Shown here: positions 16,104 through 26,080 of the stretch, in pieces | How positions within the stretch are numbered: position 1 is the first letter of the stretch | Layout: each line of letters opens with the position of its first letter | From: Acidobacteriota bacterium | GTDB taxonomy: Bacteria > Acidobacteriota > Terriglobia > Terriglobales > Acidobacteriaceae | Reading direction: 5' to 3' | Length of the DNA: 64,000 bases | Assembly (NCBI GenBank): GCA_021851335.1 | Contig: JAJZEA010000004.1 | Coordinates: 1-64,000 of the forward strand | The notes under the pieces: model-generated | What the model was told of the DNA's origin: nothing | The model's input: the letters and a program-made list of their open reading frames with translations, nothing else | Databases searched by the model: none | Made by a program: the position numbers and the translations under genes

Positions 16104-17813
16104 ATGCTGGAGAGGCACTTGCGGCGATGGACGCCGTGGATGATTGCAGCCGTCTGTATCTTGGCCACGTCGTTTGCCGTGGCGCAAAGCGGAAGGGATG
16201 CAGCGGCAGGGATGCAGACCGAGAAGGAAAGCGCGTCGAAGAGCGTTCCGATGAAGAAGGCAGAGAAGAGCGCGAAGGTTGAGGCGAAGGCGGCGATTCC
16301 CAAGGCGCCGCAGCCGGATTTTTTTCACCGCTGGGGCCGCGCCTACGTGGCCGACTGGTCAGGCAATGCTCCCGGCACGGCGGTGCCGCAGCAGCCGCGT
16401 CGCGGCACGCCGGGACCGATTGATTCGCCGCCATTTCCGGCAAGCGACTGGCCGATCGGAGGCACGGTCGTGATGGGCGCGCCGGATACGCAGACCTATC
16501 CGCTGATGCAGGCGATCGACCAGAACAAGGGCGTGAACAAGATCTACGGCTGGCTTGAGGTGGGCGCAAACGGCTCGACGAACAACAAGACAAATGCGGC
16601 CAAGGGGATTGCGGCGAATGCGCCGGCGGCATATGACGTGTATTCGAACACGGTGCAACTGGACCAGTTTGCGCTTTACTTTGAGCGGCTGGAAAACACC
16701 GCGCAAAATGACCACTTCGACTGGGGTTATCGCGCGACGGGGTTGTATGGCGCGGACTATCGGTTTACCACGTCGCATGGAATTCTGAGTCAGCAGTTAC
16801 TGGTGAAAAATGCGCAGTATGGTTTCGATCCGGTGATGTTTTATCTGGATTTCTATCTGCCGCATGTGGGCGAAGGCACGGTGGTGCGCGTGGGCCGGTA
16901 TATCTCGTTGCCGGATATTGAAGCGCAACTGGCGCCGAATAACTACACGTACTCCCACTCGATTCTTTACACCTATGACTGCTACACGCAGGTGGGTGTG
17001 AATGTGACGACGAAGATCAATGGGCACTGGACGGTGCAGGGCGGCATCTCGCCCGGTTGCGACACGGCTCCATGGACGACCGACGCCAAGGTGACCGGCA
17101 ATGCCTGCGTAGTCTATACGTGGCACAACGGCGGCGATGCTTTGAATACCTGTGATAACACGATCAACGATGGCAAGTATGCGTATAACAACCTGACGGC
17201 GTACTACGAAACGTGGTATCACCGCTTTAATGCGAGGTGGCATACGGATACGGAGGCCTGGTACCAGTACATGCGGGATGTGCCGAACATGTACTGGTAC
17301 AACGGCGGCTATGCGCGGACGGCTGCGCATCCGTGGCCGGAGACCAATGGCGCGGGCGTGAATCTGAACTTTGGCGCGGTGTGCGAGGATCCGCGGCTGA
17401 GCGCTGTCCGGCAATCGTCCCAATGCTTTGCGCCGGAGTGGGCAATTGTGAATTATCTGGAGCATAACTTCCTGCATAACACGGCTTCGCTGAATATCCG
17501 CAATGAGTATGTGGACGATATCAAGGGTCAGCGCACCGGGACGCCGGCAGGGTATGAAGAGCATATGGTGGGCTTTGATTTCTGGGCCGGCTCAACCATT
17601 ACCTTCCGACCAGAGCTGAGCTACATCAAGTGTTACAGCAGCTACAAAACTCTGGATGGAAGAGCGGTTTCGTGCACGGATATCAGCGCGGGCAGTTCGA
17701 TCGCCAGCGACACGCAGGAGTGGATGGCCGGAATGCCGGGCGCGACGCTGCCGTCGGGACGTGGCAAACAATCTTCGCTGACGGTGGCTGCGGACCTGAT
17801 CTGGCATTTCTGA
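16104..17813 (+). CDS. Outer-membrane beta-barrel porin (BBP2/OmpL-like) in the kdp locus
   Basis: A 569-residue exported protein. A signal peptide (RRWTPWMIAAVCILATSFAVAQ) leads into a Lys/Ala-rich, Pro-containing periplasmic linker, then a long barrel-like region with alternating aromatic strands (YGWLEVGANGS, FDWGYRATGLYGADYRF, YETWYHRFNARWHTDTEAWY) and a C-terminal Phe (ADLIWHF), as expected for BAM-assembled barrels. Placed between kdpE and kdpF, it may supply ion passage across the outer membrane for Kdp; this is inference from position. ATG 16104 is chosen for the signal peptide; the frame is open upstream to 15837. Confidence 0.75.
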   Translation: MLERHLRRWTPWMIAAVCILATSFAVAQSGRDAAAGMQTEKESASKSVPMKKAEKSAKVEAKAAIPKAPQPDFFHRWGRAYVADWSGNAPGTAVPQQPRRGTPGPIDSPPFPASDWPIGGTVVMGAPDTQTYPLMQAIDQNKGVNKIYGWLEVGANGSTNNKTNAAKGIAANAPAAYDVYSNTVQLDQFALYFERLENTAQNDHFDWGYRATGLYGADYRFTTSHGILSQQLLVKNAQYGFDPVMFYLDFYLPHVGEGTVVRVGRYISLPDIEAQLAPNNYTYSHSILYTYDCYTQVGVNVTTKINGHWTVQGGISPGCDTAPWTTDAKVTGNACVVYTWHNGGDALNTCDNTINDGKYAYNNLTAYYETWYHRFNARWHTDTEAWYQYMRDVPNMYWYNGGYARTAAHPWPETNGAGVNLNFGAVCEDPRLSAVRQSSQCFAPEWAIVNYLEHNFLHNTASLNIRNEYVDDIKGQRTGTPAGYEEHMVGFDFWAGSTITFRPELSYIKCYSSYKTLDGRAVSCTDISAGSSIASDTQEWMAGMPGATLPSGRGKQSSLTVAADLIWHF

Positions 17814-17822
17814 GGTGAGCGT

Positions 17823-17849
17823 GGGTGTGGGCGCGTAGCGCCCGCACCC
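17823..17849 (+). other. Strong intercistronic hairpin between porin and kdp structural genes
   Basis: A 12-base-pair stem (17823-17834 with 17838-17849, one G-T pair, gta loop) reads gggtgtgggcgc-gta-gcgcccgcaccc. No T-run follows, so it is more likely an mRNA-stabilising or partial-termination structure that sets different levels for porin and kdpFABC than a full terminator. Confidence 0.55.
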
Positions 17850-17884
17850 GGTTGCACGATGGGAACGAATGGGGGTAGTGGGCA

Positions 17885-17983
17885 ATGGCGGATTTGATTT
17901 CACTGCTGGTGGTGGCGATTCTTTTTGCTGTGGCGCTGGCGTATGTGGCAGGCTGCGATGGGCTGAAAGGGGCCGGGCGATGA
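17885..17983 (+). CDS. Small single-helix membrane peptide upstream of kdpF
   Basis: A 32-residue frame: MADLISLLVVAILFAVALAY then a short polar tail with one Cys. It is one hydrophobic helix and looks like a second KdpF-type peptide, though its sequence differs from KdpF. The stop overlaps the kdpF start (ATGATGA), and the following genes overlap in the same way, which supports translation. It is too short for homology to be judged by eye; a role in the Kdp complex is inference. Confidence 0.6.
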   Translation: MADLISLLVVAILFAVALAYVAGCDGLKGAGR

Positions 17984-18066
17984 TGGAGAATGTGGTTTCG
18001 CTGATTCTCTCGGCACTGTTGCTGGTGTACCTGGTCTATGCGCTTTTGAAACCGGAGAAGTTCTGA
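17980..18066 (+). CDS. kdpF: Potassium-transporting ATPase subunit KdpF
   Basis: A 28-residue single-helix peptide, MMENVVSLILSALLLVYLVY followed by ALLKPEKF, the characteristic KdpF ending. It stabilises the KdpFABC complex in the inner membrane. It overlaps the preceding small gene and shares its TGA with the kdpA start (ATGTCACTG at 18066). Confidence 0.9.
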   Translation: MMENVVSLILSALLLVYLVYALLKPEKF

Positions 18067-19829
18067 TGTCACTGAATGGCTGGTTGCAGATTCTGTTGTT
18101 TATCGCGCTGGTGTTGCTGCTGGCGCAACCCGTAGGCAGTTACATGACGCAGGTGTTTGAGCGTCGGCGGACGTGGCTGGATGGGGTGTGCGGTCCGGTG
18201 GAGCGGCTGCTCTATCGACTGACGGGCATCGATGCCGAGTATGAGATGCGTTGGACGGAATATGCCGTGGCGATGCTGATCTTCAGCGCGGTGACGCTGG
18301 TTTTGACCTATCTCGTGGAGCGATTGCAGGGAATGCTGCCGCTGAATACGCAGCACCTGCCGGGTGTTCCGGCTGACGTGGCGCTGAATACCGCGATCTC
18401 GTTTACGACCAATACCAACTGGCAGAGTTATGTGCCGGAAACGACGATGAGTTATCTGACGCAGATGGTCGGGCTGGCGACGCATAACTTCTGGTCGGCG
18501 GCGGTGGGCTTGGCGTTGGCGATTGCGTTTGTGCGCGGGATTGCGCGGCGCGAAAGCAGGACACTGGGAAACTTCTGGGTGGACCTGACGCGCGGGACGC
18601 TGTGGGTGCTGTTGCCGATCTCGTTTGTGTTAGCGATTGCGCTGGTTTCGCAGGGTGTGGTGCAGAACTTTCGCCCGTATGACACGGCGACGCTGGTGGA
18701 GCCGCAGCGGGCGGCCGGTACAGGCGGGCAAAGCTCGGCGGTGACGACGCAGACGATTGCGCAGGGACCGGTGGCTTCGCAGGAGGCGATCAAGATGCTG
18801 GGCACCAACGGCGGCGGATTTTTCAATGCCAACAGTGCGCATCCGTTTGAGAATCCGACGCCGCTGACAAACTTCATCGAGATGCTTGCGATCTTCCTTC
18901 TGCCTGCGGGGTTGACGGTGACGCTGGGGCAGATGGTGGGTTCGCCGAAGCATGGTCGCGCGGTGCTGGCGGCGATGACGATTCTGTTTGCCGTGGGTGT
19001 GACGGCGTGCTATTGGGCGGAGTCGCAGCCGAATCCGCTGATGCATCAGGTGGCGCAGGGGCATAGCGAGCAGCAGTCGGGCGGGAATATGGAAGGCAAG
19101 GAGGTGCGGTTTGGCGTGGCCAACTCGGCGCTCTTTGCCACGGTGACGACGGATGCAAGCTGCGGCGCGGTGAATGCGATGCATGACTCGTTTACACCGC
19201 TGGGCGGGCTGGTGCCGATGGTGAATATCCTGCTGGGCGAGATTGTCTTTGGCGGGGTGGGCGCGGGACTGTACGGGATGCTGGTCTTCGTGGTGATCTC
19301 GGTGTTCATTGCCGGATTGATGGTGGGACGCACGCCGGAGTACCTGGGCAAGAAGATCGAAAGCTATGACGTGCAGATGTCGATGTTATACCTGCTGATC
19401 TTTCCGCTGGTGATTCTGGGTTTTGCGGCGGTTTCGGTGATGATGCCCTCGACCGGGCTGAGTGTGCTGGCGAACAAGGGGCCGCATGGGCTGTCGGAGA
19501 TTCTGTATGCGTATGCCTCGGCGACGGGCAACAATGGGTCGGCGTTTGCGGGTTCCAACTGGAACACGCACTGGTACAACGACTCGATTGGCGTGGCGAT
19601 GTTTATCGGACGATTTCTGATGATTGTGCCGATGCTGGCGATTGCGGGCAATCTGGCGCGCAAGAAGATTGTGCCGGCGAGCGCGGGCACGTTTCCGGTG
19701 ACGACGCCGCTGTTTACGTTGCTGCTGGTGGGCGTGATTGTGGTGGTGGGAGCGCTGACGTTCTTTCCGGCGATCAGCCTGGGACCGGTGCTGGAACACC
19801 TGCTGCTGCACGCTGGACAGACGTTCTGA
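18066..19829 (+). CDS. kdpA: Potassium-transporting ATPase channel subunit KdpA
   Basis: A 587-residue inner-membrane protein of the K+ transporter superfamily with about ten transmembrane helices. Selectivity-filter-like segments are visible: [47 protein letters not shown] (as [13 protein letters not shown]) and [11 protein letters not shown]. It binds and passes K+ in the high-affinity KdpFABC pump. Length is at the upper end for the family. Start overlaps the kdpF stop. Confidence 0.97.
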   Translation: MSLNGWLQILLFIALVLLLAQPVGSYMTQVFERRRTWLDGVCGPVERLLYRLTGIDAEYEMRWTEYAVAMLIFSAVTLVLTYLVERLQGMLPLNTQHLPGVPADVALNTAISFTTNTNWQSYVPETTMSYLTQMVGLATHNFWSAAVGLALAIAFVRGIARRESRTLGNFWVDLTRGTLWVLLPISFVLAIALVSQGVVQNFRPYDTATLVEPQRAAGTGGQSSAVTTQTIAQGPVASQEAIKMLGTNGGGFFNANSAHPFENPTPLTNFIEMLAIFLLPAGLTVTLGQMVGSPKHGRAVLAAMTILFAVGVTACYWAESQPNPLMHQVAQGHSEQQSGGNMEGKEVRFGVANSALFATVTTDASCGAVNAMHDSFTPLGGLVPMVNILLGEIVFGGVGAGLYGMLVFVVISVFIAGLMVGRTPEYLGKKIESYDVQMSMLYLLIFPLVILGFAAVSVMMPSTGLSVLANKGPHGLSEILYAYASATGNNGSAFAGSNWNTHWYNDSIGVAMFIGRFLMIVPMLAIAGNLARKKIVPASAGTFPVTTPLFTLLLVGVIVVVGALTFFPAISLGPVLEHLLLHAGQTF

Positions 19830-19845
19830 AAAAAGGGAGTACGTG

Positions 19846-21897
19846 ATGCTGAGCGGAAGAAAGATGAAGGATCGGCGCTCGCTGTTTGATGGCGCGATTG
19901 TGCGGCGGGCCAGTGTGGACGCGCTGCGGAAGCTGTCACCGAAGTTGATGATGAAGAACCCGGTGATGTTTGTGGTGGAGGTGGGCAGCGTGCTGACGAG
20001 CGTGCTGCTGGTGCGGAATACCGTGCAACATACGGGGCACTTCCGGTTCGATTTGCAGATTACCCTTTGGCTCTGGTTTACGGTGCTGTTTGCGAACTTT
20101 GCCGAAGCGATGGCCGAGGGCCGCGGCAAGGCGCAGGCCGATGCGCTGCGGCTGGCGAAGTCGGAGACGACGGCGTACCGCGTGAACAAGTCGGGCGGCG
20201 TGGATGAGGTGCCAAGCTCGCAGTTGCGTGCCGGCGATGTGATTCGCGCGGTGGCCGGGCAGATGATTCCCGGCGATGGCGAGATCATTGAAGGCGTTGC
20301 ATCGGTGGATGAGTCGGCGATTACGGGCGAGTCGGCGCCGGTGATTCGCGAGGCCGGCGGAGACCGGTCGGCGGTGACCGGAGGAACGCGCGTGCTGAGC
20401 GACGCGATCATGGTGCGGATTACCTCGAACCCCGGCGAGACGTTTCTGGATCGGATGATTGCGCTGGTGGAGGGAGCGGAGCGACAGAAGACGCCGAATG
20501 AGATTGCGCTGAATATTCTGCTGGCCGGGTTGACGATTATCTTTCTGCTGGCGGTGGTGACGCTGCAACCGTTTGCCATGTACTCGGGAGCGCCGCAGAC
20601 GATCTTTGTGCTGATCTCGCTGCTGGTGTGCCTGATTCCGACGACGATTGGCGGGCTGTTGTCGGCGATTGGCATTGCGGGCATGGACAGGCTGGTGCAG
20701 CACAATGTGCTGGCGACCTCTGGACGCGCGGTCGAGGCGGCGGGCGACGTGAATACGCTGCTGCTGGACAAGACCGGCACGATCACGATTGGCAATCGAC
20801 AGGCGACGGAGTTTCTGGCCGCGCCGGGAGTGAGCGGAGAACAGCTTGCCGATGCGGCGCAACTGTCTTCCCTGTCGGATGAGACGCCGGAAGGCCGCTC
20901 GATTGTGGTGCTGGCAAAGGAGCAGTTTGGGCTGCGCGGGCGCGAGTTGAGCAAGCTGAATGCGGAGTTCATTCCGTTTTCCGCAACGACGCGGATGAGC
21001 GGCATCGAGGTGGACAAGCGGAGCATTCGCAAGGGCGCGGTGGATGCGATTGCGCGATATCTGGAAGAGCACGGAGCGAAGATGCCGACCGAGGTGCGCG
21101 CAGCGGTGGAAGGCGTGGCGCGCAGCGGCGGCACACCGCTGGTGGTGGCCGAGAATGGACGCGCGTTGGGCGTGATTCACCTCAAGGACATTGTGAAGGG
21201 CGGGATGAAGGAGCGGTTCGATCAACTGCGCGCGATGGGCATTCGCACGGTGATGATTACCGGCGATAATCCACTGACGGCGGCGGCGATTGCGCGCGAG
21301 GCGGGCGTGGATGACTTTCTGGCCGAGGCCAAGCCGAAGGACAAGATGGACCTGATCAAGCGCGAGCAGGCCGAGGGCAAGCTGGTGGCGATGACCGGCG
21401 ACGGCACCAACGACGCTCCGGCGCTGGCGCAGGCCGATGTGGGCGTGGCGATGAACAGCGGAACACAGGCGGCGAAAGAGGCCGGAAACATGGTGGACCT
21501 GGACAGCAATCCCACCAAGCTGATCGAGATTGTGGCGATTGGCAAGCAGTTGCTGATGACGCGCGGCGCGTTGACGACCTTCTCGATCTCGAACGACATT
21601 GCGAAGTACTTTGCGATTATTCCGGCGATGTTTGCCGGGGTGTTTCCGGTGTTGAATGCGCTGAATATCATGCATCTGCACAATGCGGAGTCGGCGGTGC
21701 TGTCGGCGATCATCTTCAACGCGCTGGTGATTGTGGCGCTGATCCCGCTGGCGCTGCGGGGAGTGACGTATCGGCCGATGTCGGCGGCGGCGCTGCTGCA
21801 ACGCAACCTGGTGGTGTATGGGCTGGGCGGCGTGCTGGTTCCGTTTGTGGGCATCAAGCTGATCGACATGGTGATTACCGCAGTTGGACTGGCGTAA
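19846..21897 (+). CDS. kdpB: Potassium-transporting P-type ATPase subunit KdpB
   Basis: A 683-residue P-type ATPase that powers KdpFABC. It carries the actuator TGES motif ([12 protein letters not shown]), the phosphorylation site [12 protein letters not shown], the nucleotide-domain block [17 protein letters not shown], and the hinge motifs [16 protein letters not shown] and [18 protein letters not shown]. The start is taken as ATG 19846 with AGGGAG seven bases upstream; the GTG just before it is the alternative. It lies 16 bases after kdpA. Confidence 0.97.
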   Translation: MLSGRKMKDRRSLFDGAIVRRASVDALRKLSPKLMMKNPVMFVVEVGSVLTSVLLVRNTVQHTGHFRFDLQITLWLWFTVLFANFAEAMAEGRGKAQADALRLAKSETTAYRVNKSGGVDEVPSSQLRAGDVIRAVAGQMIPGDGEIIEGVASVDESAITGESAPVIREAGGDRSAVTGGTRVLSDAIMVRITSNPGETFLDRMIALVEGAERQKTPNEIALNILLAGLTIIFLLAVVTLQPFAMYSGAPQTIFVLISLLVCLIPTTIGGLLSAIGIAGMDRLVQHNVLATSGRAVEAAGDVNTLLLDKTGTITIGNRQATEFLAAPGVSGEQLADAAQLSSLSDETPEGRSIVVLAKEQFGLRGRELSKLNAEFIPFSATTRMSGIEVDKRSIRKGAVDAIARYLEEHGAKMPTEVRAAVEGVARSGGTPLVVAENGRALGVIHLKDIVKGGMKERFDQLRAMGIRTVMITGDNPLTAAAIAREAGVDDFLAEAKPKDKMDLIKREQAEGKLVAMTGDGTNDAPALAQADVGVAMNSGTQAAKEAGNMVDLDSNPTKLIEIVAIGKQLLMTRGALTTFSISNDIAKYFAIIPAMFAGVFPVLNALNIMHLHNAESAVLSAIIFNALVIVALIPLALRGVTYRPMSAAALLQRNLVVYGLGGVLVPFVGIKLIDMVITAVGLA

Positions 21898-21935
21898 CCG
21901 CAGTTGAACTGGCGTAAAGGAAGAGAGCAGGAACG

Positions 21936-22499
21936 ATGAAGAAGCAGATCACGATCGCGATTCTGTACACGCTGTTGACAACGGTGCTGCTGGGAGTGGG
22001 ATATCCGCTGGCGGTGACGGCCGTGGCGCGGCTCCTGTTTCACCGGCAGGCGGATGGCGAGCTGATTGTGCGCGACGGCCATCTGGTGGGATCGGCGCTG
22101 ATCGGGCAGCCGTTTACCGGGCCGCGGTACTTTCACAGCAGGCCGTCGTCGGCGGGCGCAGGCTATGATGCAAGCGCTTCGTCGGGGTCGAACCTTGCCG
22201 CGAGCAGCAAGGCGCTGATCGATCGCACGGAGGCCAGCGTGGCGGTGGAGAAAAACGGTGGACCGGTGCCGGTGGACCTGGTGACGGCGTCGGCCTCCGG
22301 GCTGGACCCGGATATCACGCCTGCCGCGGCGCTCTATCAGGTTTCGCGCGTGGCCGCGGCGAGGAGTCTGCCGGTGAAGGTGGTGGAAGAGCTGGTCGAG
22401 AAGCACGTGACGGAGCGGCAGTTTGGGTTGCTGGGCGAGCCGCGCGTCAATGTGCTGGAACTGAATCTGGCACTGGACGCGATGGCTCCGAAGAGCTGA
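21936..22499 (+). CDS. kdpC: Potassium-transporting ATPase subunit KdpC
   Basis: A 187-residue protein with one N-terminal membrane helix (ILYTLLTTVLLGVGYPLAVTA) and a periplasmic domain. Family blocks include GSALIGQPFTGPRYFHSRPS, DLVTASASGLDPDITPAAALYQVSRVA and FGLLGEPRVNVLELNLAL. KdpC stabilises the pump and raises K+ affinity. An AGAGAGCAGG tract precedes the ATG. It ends the kdp gene run; no clear intrinsic terminator follows. Confidence 0.95.
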   Translation: MKKQITIAILYTLLTTVLLGVGYPLAVTAVARLLFHRQADGELIVRDGHLVGSALIGQPFTGPRYFHSRPSSAGAGYDASASSGSNLAASSKALIDRTEASVAVEKNGGPVPVDLVTASASGLDPDITPAAALYQVSRVAAARSLPVKVVEELVEKHVTERQFGLLGEPRVNVLELNLALDAMAPKS

Positions 22500-22766
22500 C
22501 GCGCTCGCTTGCCGCCGGTCGCTCCTGTACCGGCGCTGAAGCGCAATCCGCAGTGTCGGCGGCGGAATCGCGCCGCTTTGTGTGTAAAGGTTCCACGCCG
22601 ACAAAGAGGCAGTGAACTGCATTCAGCCTGCTGCATCTGTGCCGGATATCAGCTCGGATCACGGTCCGCGTCCCAGCCGCGTTCCTGCCGAATCGAGCGG
22701 GCATTTGCTGGTAGAGCGCGGGAATGGTACGCTCGCCTGACCTTATCCGCGTTCACTGGAGCAACC

Positions 22767-23165
22767 ATGAAAATTGTGACCGTAATTGCCCGCATCCTGC
22801 TTGGATTCGTCTTCGCCGCTTCGGGTCTTTTCAGCATTCTGCATCTGGGCAAGATGGGCGGAATGCCGGTGGATGCCACCGCCTTCATGACGCTGATGAT
22901 GACGCACCACTAAACCCAGTTCATTGCCGCGATCATGCTCGTCGCCGGACTGCTGCTTCTCATCGGTCGCTTTGTCCCGCTTGGCCTGGTGCTGCTTGGG
23001 CCGATCCTCGTCAACATCCTTATGTTCCACTTCCTGTTTCGCTCGCCGGGCAGCGCCACCGGAATCGTCTGCACAGCGCTAGAAATCTTCCTCATCTGGG
23101 CCTATCGATCCTGCTTCCTCGGCCTGTTCGCCGCTGCGCCGCCGCTATCCTGGAAGCATTCCTGA
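22767..23165 (+). pseudogene. DoxX-family membrane protein interrupted by one in-frame TAA
   Basis: The frame opens at ATG 22767 (MKIVTVIARILLGFVFAASG) and reaches TAA at 22911-22913 after TLMMTHH. The same frame continues without another stop as TQFIAAIMLVAGLLLLIGRF and on to 23165. Both parts together form a four-helix DoxX-type protein of about 132 residues, with the typical LGLLL-GR-VPLGL-LLGPILVNIL core split across them. A single change (TAA from a Tyr codon would restore YTQF) explains the break. It is a recent nonsense pseudogene, a site of readthrough, or a sequencing error. Confidence 0.75.
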
Positions 23166-23203
23166 ACCGGTGCGCCACTGCAAACGCTCGGGCGGCAGTT
23201 GCA

Positions 23204-23228
23204 CGGTGACTTCAGGCTGAAGTCACCG
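23204..23228 (-). terminator. Hairpin after alaS
   Basis: An 11-pair perfect stem (cggtgacttca / tgaagtcaccg, loop ggc) lies four bases beyond the alaS stop codon. No good T-run follows on the minus strand, so it is a stem-only candidate terminator or 3'-end stabiliser. Confidence 0.5.
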
Positions 23229-23232
23229 GCCC

Positions 23233-25920
23233 TCAGCCGAGCAACTCGCTCACAATTCCGGCCACCGCACTGAGCGCCCGGTCCAGCAGAGCGGCGTCCT
23301 TGCCGCCAGCCTCGGCAATCTCCGGCTTGCCTCCGCCGGAGCCGCCCACCAGCTTGGCCACCGTGCCCACCAGCTTGCCGGCCTGCACGCGCTTGACCAG
23401 TCCCGGCGTTACGCCGGCGATCAGCGCCACCTTGTCCTCCGGCTGCGCGGAGCCAACGACGACGACGCCTTCGCCGAGACGCTGTTTCAGGTTGTCGACC
23501 AGAGTTCGCAACTGGCCGCGATCGAGGTGATCGACGCGCAGCGTGGCAACGCGGAGGTCGGCGACTGTGATCGCGCCGGCGACGGCAGCGTCCAGCTTTC
23601 CGGCTGCCTGCTGCATGCGCATCTCGTCGAGTTCGCGGCGGAGATGCCTGACCTCGTCTTCATGCTCGGCCAGTCGCAGGCGCAGGGCGCTGGCCGGGTC
23701 GTCGTCCGGGCCAGCCGGAGCGGCCTGCGCGGCCACCTGGGCCACGGCAAAATCGCGGCGAAACACGTCGAGCGCGCCGGTTCCGCTGATCGCCTCCAGA
23801 CGCCGAACGCCCGAAGAGACGGAGCCTTCGCCGATGATCTTGATCAGCCCGATCTCGCCGGTTGCAGCGGTGTGCGTGCCGCCGCAAAGTTCGGTGGAGA
23901 ATCCGTCCATGACGCGCACGACGCGCACTTTGTCGCCATACTTTTCGCCAAACAGCGCCATCGCCTTGTACTCGTGGACGGCGACGTCGATGGGCACGTC
24001 GACCAGCGTCTCGACGCGCGCGTTGGCCAGCACTTCGCGGTTGACGATGGACTCGATGTCGGCCAGGTCTTCGTCGGCGACGGGCGCAAAATGGCTGAAG
24101 TCGAAGCGCAGCCGCGTTGGATCAACGAGCGAGCCGGCCTGTTTGACGTGTGTGCCCAGCACCTGGCGAAGAGCGGCATGAAGCAGATGGGTTCCGGTGT
24201 GATTGCGCCGGATGGCATCGCGCCGCGTACCGTCCACGACTGCATTCACGCGGTCGCCGACGGCCAGAGCATGGCGCAGCAGGGCACGATGCGCGCGCAC
24301 TGCCTGCACCGGAGCGACGCAGCCAGTGACCTCGGCGAGGGTGATGTTGCCGTCGACGCTGGTCAGCCGTCCGGTGTCGCCGACCTGGCCGCCGGAGTCG
24401 GCATAGAAGCTGGTGTGGTCGAGCACAATCTCCACGGTTTCGCCCGCCGCCGCTGCGGCTACGCCGACGCCATCCTTGACCAGCGCCAGGACGGTGCAGT
24501 CGAGCGAACCCAGCCGCTCATAGCCCTCAAAGACCGTCTTCGGCAGCTCGCGAAAGACGGGTGAGGCCGACTTCTGGCTGCCGCCTTTCCAGCTTGCTCG
24601 CGCCCGCGCCTGCTCGGCTTCGCGCGCCGCTTCAAATCCTGCCTCGTCAAAACGCACGCCTGCGTCACGCGCCGCGTCCACCATGAAGTCCAGCGGTAGG
24701 CCGAAAGTTTCGTAAAGGTGGAAGGCTTTTTCGCCGGTAAAGTCGCCGCGCAGCTCTTCGTCGAGGCGCACCATTCCGGTCTTCAGCACGCGGTCAAACT
24801 GCCGCTCCTCGGCTTCGATCACTTTGGCCACGCGCTCGGCGGAGTCGACCAGCTCCGGGTAGGCTCCGCTCATGCAGTCGCGCACGGCAAAGACCATCTG
24901 GCAGAGAAATGGCTCGGTCTGGCCCAGAAGCCGGCCATGACGGATTCCCCGGCGCAGAATCTTGCGCAGCACATAGCCGCGGCCTTCGTTGGAGGGCAGG
25001 ACGCCGTCATGGATGAGGAATGTGGCAGCGCGCGCATGGTCGGCGATGATGCGCAAACTGGCGTTTTCGACGCCTGCCGTGACCCCGGCCAACTCGGCGG
25101 CGCGGGCAATCAGCGGCGTGAAGAGATCGGTCTCGAAGTTCGAGAGCTTGCCCTGCAGGACAGCCGCCAGCCGCTCCAGACCCATTCCTGTATCGATGGA
25201 TGGCCGTGGCAGCGGGGTGAGCTTGTAGCCGGTGGTTTTGCCGCCGTCGATGACGGCTGTGCGGTCGAACTGCATGAAGACGAGGTTCCAAATTTCGACA
25301 TAGCGGGCGTCATCTTCGCCGAAGGGCAGGTCGCGGCCAGTCTCAGAGGCCTCGAGGCCGAGATCGACAAAGATCTCGGAACAGGGGCCACACGGGCCGG
25401 TTTCGCCCATCTGCCAGAAGTTATCCTTGAGGCCGAAGGCGCGAATCCGCTCCCGAGGCACGCCAACTTCAATCCAGAACTGCTCGGCCTCATCATCGCG
25501 CGGAACGCCGTTGGCCGGGTCGCCCTCGAAGATGGTGACGTAGAGCCGATCCTTGTCGATTCCGAACCACTCGGCGCTGGTTACCAGTTCCCAGGCGTAG
25601 GCGATGGCTTCGCGCTTGAAGTAGTCGCCGAAGCTGAAGTTGCCCAGCATCTCAAAGAAGGTGTGATGCCGCCGCGTGAAGCCGACGTTTTCCAGATCAT
25701 TGTGCTTGCCGCCGGCGCGGACGCACTTCTGCGAGGTGGTGGCGCGGGCGTAATCCCGCCGCTCGGCGCCGAGAAAGACATCCTTGAACTGATTCATGCC
25801 GGCGTTGGTGAACAGCAGCGTGGGATCGTTGGCCGGGACCAGCGACGAGGAGTGCACGCGCCGATGACCTTTACTCTCAAAAAACTGCAAGAATTTTTCG
25901 CGAATCTCGTTCCCCGTCAT
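23233..25920 (-). CDS. alaS: Alanine--tRNA ligase
   Basis: An 895-residue class II synthetase charging tRNA-Ala. The N-terminal aminoacylation domain begins [20 protein letters not shown] and contains [15 protein letters not shown] and [17 protein letters not shown] (as [16 protein letters not shown]). The editing domain has the zinc motifs [13 protein letters not shown] and [13 protein letters not shown]. The C-Ala tail ends with a [15 protein letters not shown] glycine-rich block. Length is standard. It is transcribed alone, opposite the genes on both sides. The only tRNA in the window is also tRNA-Ala, which is probably coincidence. Confidence 0.97.
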   Translation of the reverse strand: MTGNEIREKFLQFFESKGHRRVHSSSLVPANDPTLLFTNAGMNQFKDVFLGAERRDYARATTSQKCVRAGGKHNDLENVGFTRRHHTFFEMLGNFSFGDYFKREAIAYAWELVTSAEWFGIDKDRLYVTIFEGDPANGVPRDDEAEQFWIEVGVPRERIRAFGLKDNFWQMGETGPCGPCSEIFVDLGLEASETGRDLPFGEDDARYVEIWNLVFMQFDRTAVIDGGKTTGYKLTPLPRPSIDTGMGLERLAAVLQGKLSNFETDLFTPLIARAAELAGVTAGVENASLRIIADHARAATFLIHDGVLPSNEGRGYVLRKILRRGIRHGRLLGQTEPFLCQMVFAVRDCMSGAYPELVDSAERVAKVIEAEERQFDRVLKTGMVRLDEELRGDFTGEKAFHLYETFGLPLDFMVDAARDAGVRFDEAGFEAAREAEQARARASWKGGSQKSASPVFRELPKTVFEGYERLGSLDCTVLALVKDGVGVAAAAAGETVEIVLDHTSFYADSGGQVGDTGRLTSVDGNITLAEVTGCVAPVQAVRAHRALLRHALAVGDRVNAVVDGTRRDAIRRNHTGTHLLHAALRQVLGTHVKQAGSLVDPTRLRFDFSHFAPVADEDLADIESIVNREVLANARVETLVDVPIDVAVHEYKAMALFGEKYGDKVRVVRVMDGFSTELCGGTHTAATGEIGLIKIIGEGSVSSGVRRLEAISGTGALDVFRRDFAVAQVAAQAAPAGPDDDPASALRLRLAEHEDEVRHLRRELDEMRMQQAAGKLDAAVAGAITVADLRVATLRVDHLDRGQLRTLVDNLKQRLGEGVVVVGSAQPEDKVALIAGVTPGLVKRVQAGKLVGTVAKLVGGSGGGKPEIAEAGGKDAALLDRALSAVAGIVSELLG

Positions 25921-26080
25921 GCCACTCCCCCGCGCTGATCTATTCGTCCGAAACTGAATTTCGTTGCGAAATTCCAGTGTATCGGTTCAGATTACCCGCG
26001 GTGCTGATTCCGTCAGGATTTACCCTTCTCCCTCCGTCGCCACTTGCCGCGCCTGTTACCCTGAAAGCAGTCGTCAACCC

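Noticed and set aside
19936..21801. Long minus-strand open frame opposite kdpB
   Set aside because: Fully antisense to kdpB with Arg/His-rich low-quality translation.
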